A stretch of DNA of 64,000 bases, taken from NCBI RefSeq assembly GCF_027744825.2, contig NC_071339.1, positions 25,111,501 through 25,175,500 of the forward strand, read 5' to 3'. Each line of letters begins with the position of its first letter. The first letter of the stretch is position 1. Below are positions 63,198 through 64,000 of the stretch, piece by piece. The notes below the pieces were generated by a model. The model was not told the origin of the DNA, made no database searches, and was given only the letters and a program-made list of their open reading frames with translations. A program made the translations under genes and the position numbers. This DNA is from Synchiropus splendidus (lineage: Eukaryota; Chordata; Actinopteri; Syngnathiformes; Callionymidae).

Positions 63198-64000
63198 GAG
63201 ATAAGGTGGGTTCCGGAACGCCAAACATAAAAATGTTGATAACTTTGGAAAAACACTTCAAATAGCTTAGATTTTGTGACCAGCAATGACAGGCAGTGGT
63301 CGGCATTCACAGATCACAACCAGTTCAGCCATTCATAATCGGTGGCCGATTGATTGGAATATCCCTGTAAAAATCAATATATTAGCCGCATCGTTTTATA
63401 AGCCGCAGGGTTCAGACCGCGAGAAAAAAGTAGCAGCTTATAGTGCGGAAATTACGGTATATTTCATGTGCAGCTACGAGAAAGACCCTTTCTGCTATAG
63501 TGGGAGGTGAAAATTTCATGTTCTGAAGCTTCCCTGCAAAGTTATGGCACAATGCAGAAAACGCGTTTTCAGCCTGAGATAAGGTGGGTTCCGGAACGCC
63601 AAACATAAAAATGTTGATAACTTTCGAAAAACACTTCAGACAGATTAGATTTGATGAGCAACTATTAGAAAGACCCTGTTTGTCATAGTGGGAGTTGAAA
63701 ATTTCATGTTCTGATGCTTCCCTGCAAAGTTAAGGAACAATGCAGAAAACGCGTTTTCAGCCTGAGATAAGGTGGGTTCCGGAACACCAAACTTAAAAAT
63801 GTTGATAACTTTGGAAAAACACTTCAGACAGCTTAGATTTGATGTGCAAGTAATAGAAAGACCCTTTCTGCTACAGTGGGAGGTTAAAATTTCATGTTCT
63901 GAAGCTTCCCTGCAAAGTTATGGCACAATGCAGAAAACGCCTTTTCAGCCTGAAAAAAGGTGGGTTCCGGAACGCCAAACATAAAAATGTTGATAACTTT
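63198..64000 (+). repeat. Copy B of the 1,318-bp unit, cut by the window edge
   Basis: Second copy, 803 bp visible. It still matches copy A at the last base, so the unit probably continues beyond the window. Whether a third insert-bearing unit follows cannot be seen. Confidence 0.86.
63276..63457 (+). mobile_element. 182-bp non-satellite insert, copy 2
   Basis: Same insert at the same monomer position, offset 1,318 from copy 1, with identical flanks. I count four substitutions between the copies: attatcc/attagcc, tttacaag/tttataag, gtagcggc/gtagcagc and agtccgg/agtgcgg. Identical position and flanks mean that it was copied with the array and did not insert independently. Confidence 0.62.

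Larger units (their letters stand above)
1..64000 (+). repeat. 188-bp satellite DNA array, about 340 head-to-tail monomers
   Basis: The whole window is tandem copies of one monomer. Taking the A-run before the motif atgttgataac as base 1, consecutive starts fall 188 bp apart, for example 42 and 230, 7925, 8113 and 8301, 18730, 18918 and 19106. Landmarks in order are atgttgataacttt, cagacagcttagattt, gtgcaactactagaaagacc, ctttctgctatagtggg, tttcatgttctgaagcttcc, aaagttatggcacaatgc, aaaacgcgtttt, cctgagataagg and ttccggaacgccaaacata. The consensus counted by hand has 77 G+C of 188. Divergence between ordinary copies is modest, mostly substitutions and 1-bp indels, with common alternatives such as gcagaaaa or gcgtaaaa, and aaggtggg, aaggtcga or aaggttga. 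No inverted monomer was seen. The length is close to a nucleosome repeat, as in many centromeric satellites; that role is inferred. I do not recognise the family. Confidence 0.98.

Noticed and set aside
1..64000. Many open frames of 60-156 codons on both strands, for example a recurrent 61-codon + strand frame beginning at the atgttgataac motif and a recurrent 60-codon - strand frame.
   Set aside because: They are translations of the satellite monomer. They recur with the same peptide in every related monomer, open or close with single substitutions (tatag or tacag in the middle), overlap on both strands, and shift frame each monomer because 188 is not a multiple of 3.
1..64000. A CRISPR-like or other direct-repeat/spacer array.
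   Set aside because: There are no short repeats separated by unique spacers. The whole 188-bp period is conserved, as in a satellite.
1..64000. CENP-B box in the monomer, considered because of gttccggaacgcc and ttcggaaaaacac.
   Set aside because: None of the versions read fits the nTTCGnnnnAnnCGGGn core in either orientation; the CGGG part is missing.
1..64000. Inverted monomers or large hairpins as sites of array reversal.
   Set aside because: Forward landmarks such as agaccctttctgctatagtggg and caaagttatggcac appear in every stretch read; no reverse-complement run was seen.
1..64000. The monomer as an internal dimer of about 94 bp, suggested by the 98-bp copy and two A-rich starts.
   Set aside because: The two halves do not align beyond short A-rich words, and the 98-bp copy is a deletion joining distant parts of one monomer.

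Overview
The window is one uninterrupted block of eukaryotic satellite DNA. From the first base to the last it consists of head-to-tail copies of a monomer of about 188 bp, roughly 340 copies, all in the same orientation. A consensus made by eye is about 41% G+C. I see no protein-coding gene, rRNA, tRNA, CRISPR array, bacterial-type operon or promoter. Open frames of 60-156 codons on both strands are by-products of the monomer: 188 is not a multiple of 3, the same short peptides recur throughout, and frames close within one to three monomers. The setting is most like centromeric, pericentromeric or other constitutive heterochromatin. The species cannot be named from the sequence. A short non-satellite insert near the right end has an end that resembles, from memory only, short transposon-like repeats of animal genomes, so an animal is my weak first guess.

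Layout, left to right. 1-3,270: diverged monomers, including two with an 8-bp deletion. About 3,270-16,030: block P1, which recurs in order at about 49,920-60,830 (block P2), displaced about 45.5 kb and differing by whole-monomer gains and losses. 16,030-20,240: mixed monomers with a 98-bp truncated copy, a 16-monomer-spaced repeat (16.6-17.4 and 19.6-20.4 kb) and two almost identical adjacent monomers at 18.73 kb. 20,241-28,904: a direct tandem duplication of a 23-monomer, 4,325-bp unit, almost identical between copies. 28,905-34,460: ordinary array. 34,462-35,887: a 752-bp (4-monomer) spaced repeat. 36,200-39,370: a local subfamily with an 81-bp truncated monomer and a 24-bp deletion. 39,370-43,680: ordinary array. 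43,680-45,214: a 753-bp tandem duplication. 45,475: a second 81-bp truncated monomer with the same junction. 46,715-49,733: a tandem duplication of an 8-monomer, 1,502-bp unit. 49,920-60,830: P2, containing a 376-bp dimer duplication and a 1,316-bp spaced repeat. 60,830-64,000: array containing two copies of a 182-bp foreign insert carried inside a 1,318-bp repeat unit.

Nothing here acts as a set of cooperating genes. What the window records is how an array evolves: unequal exchange and segmental duplication at 1, 2, 4, 7, 8 and 23 monomers and at about 45 kb, CpG decay in three conserved palindromes, and one foreign insertion that kept the 188-bp register to within 2 bp and was then copied with the array. 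All identities and boundaries were found by reading and aligning by eye; copy numbers and percentages are approximate.
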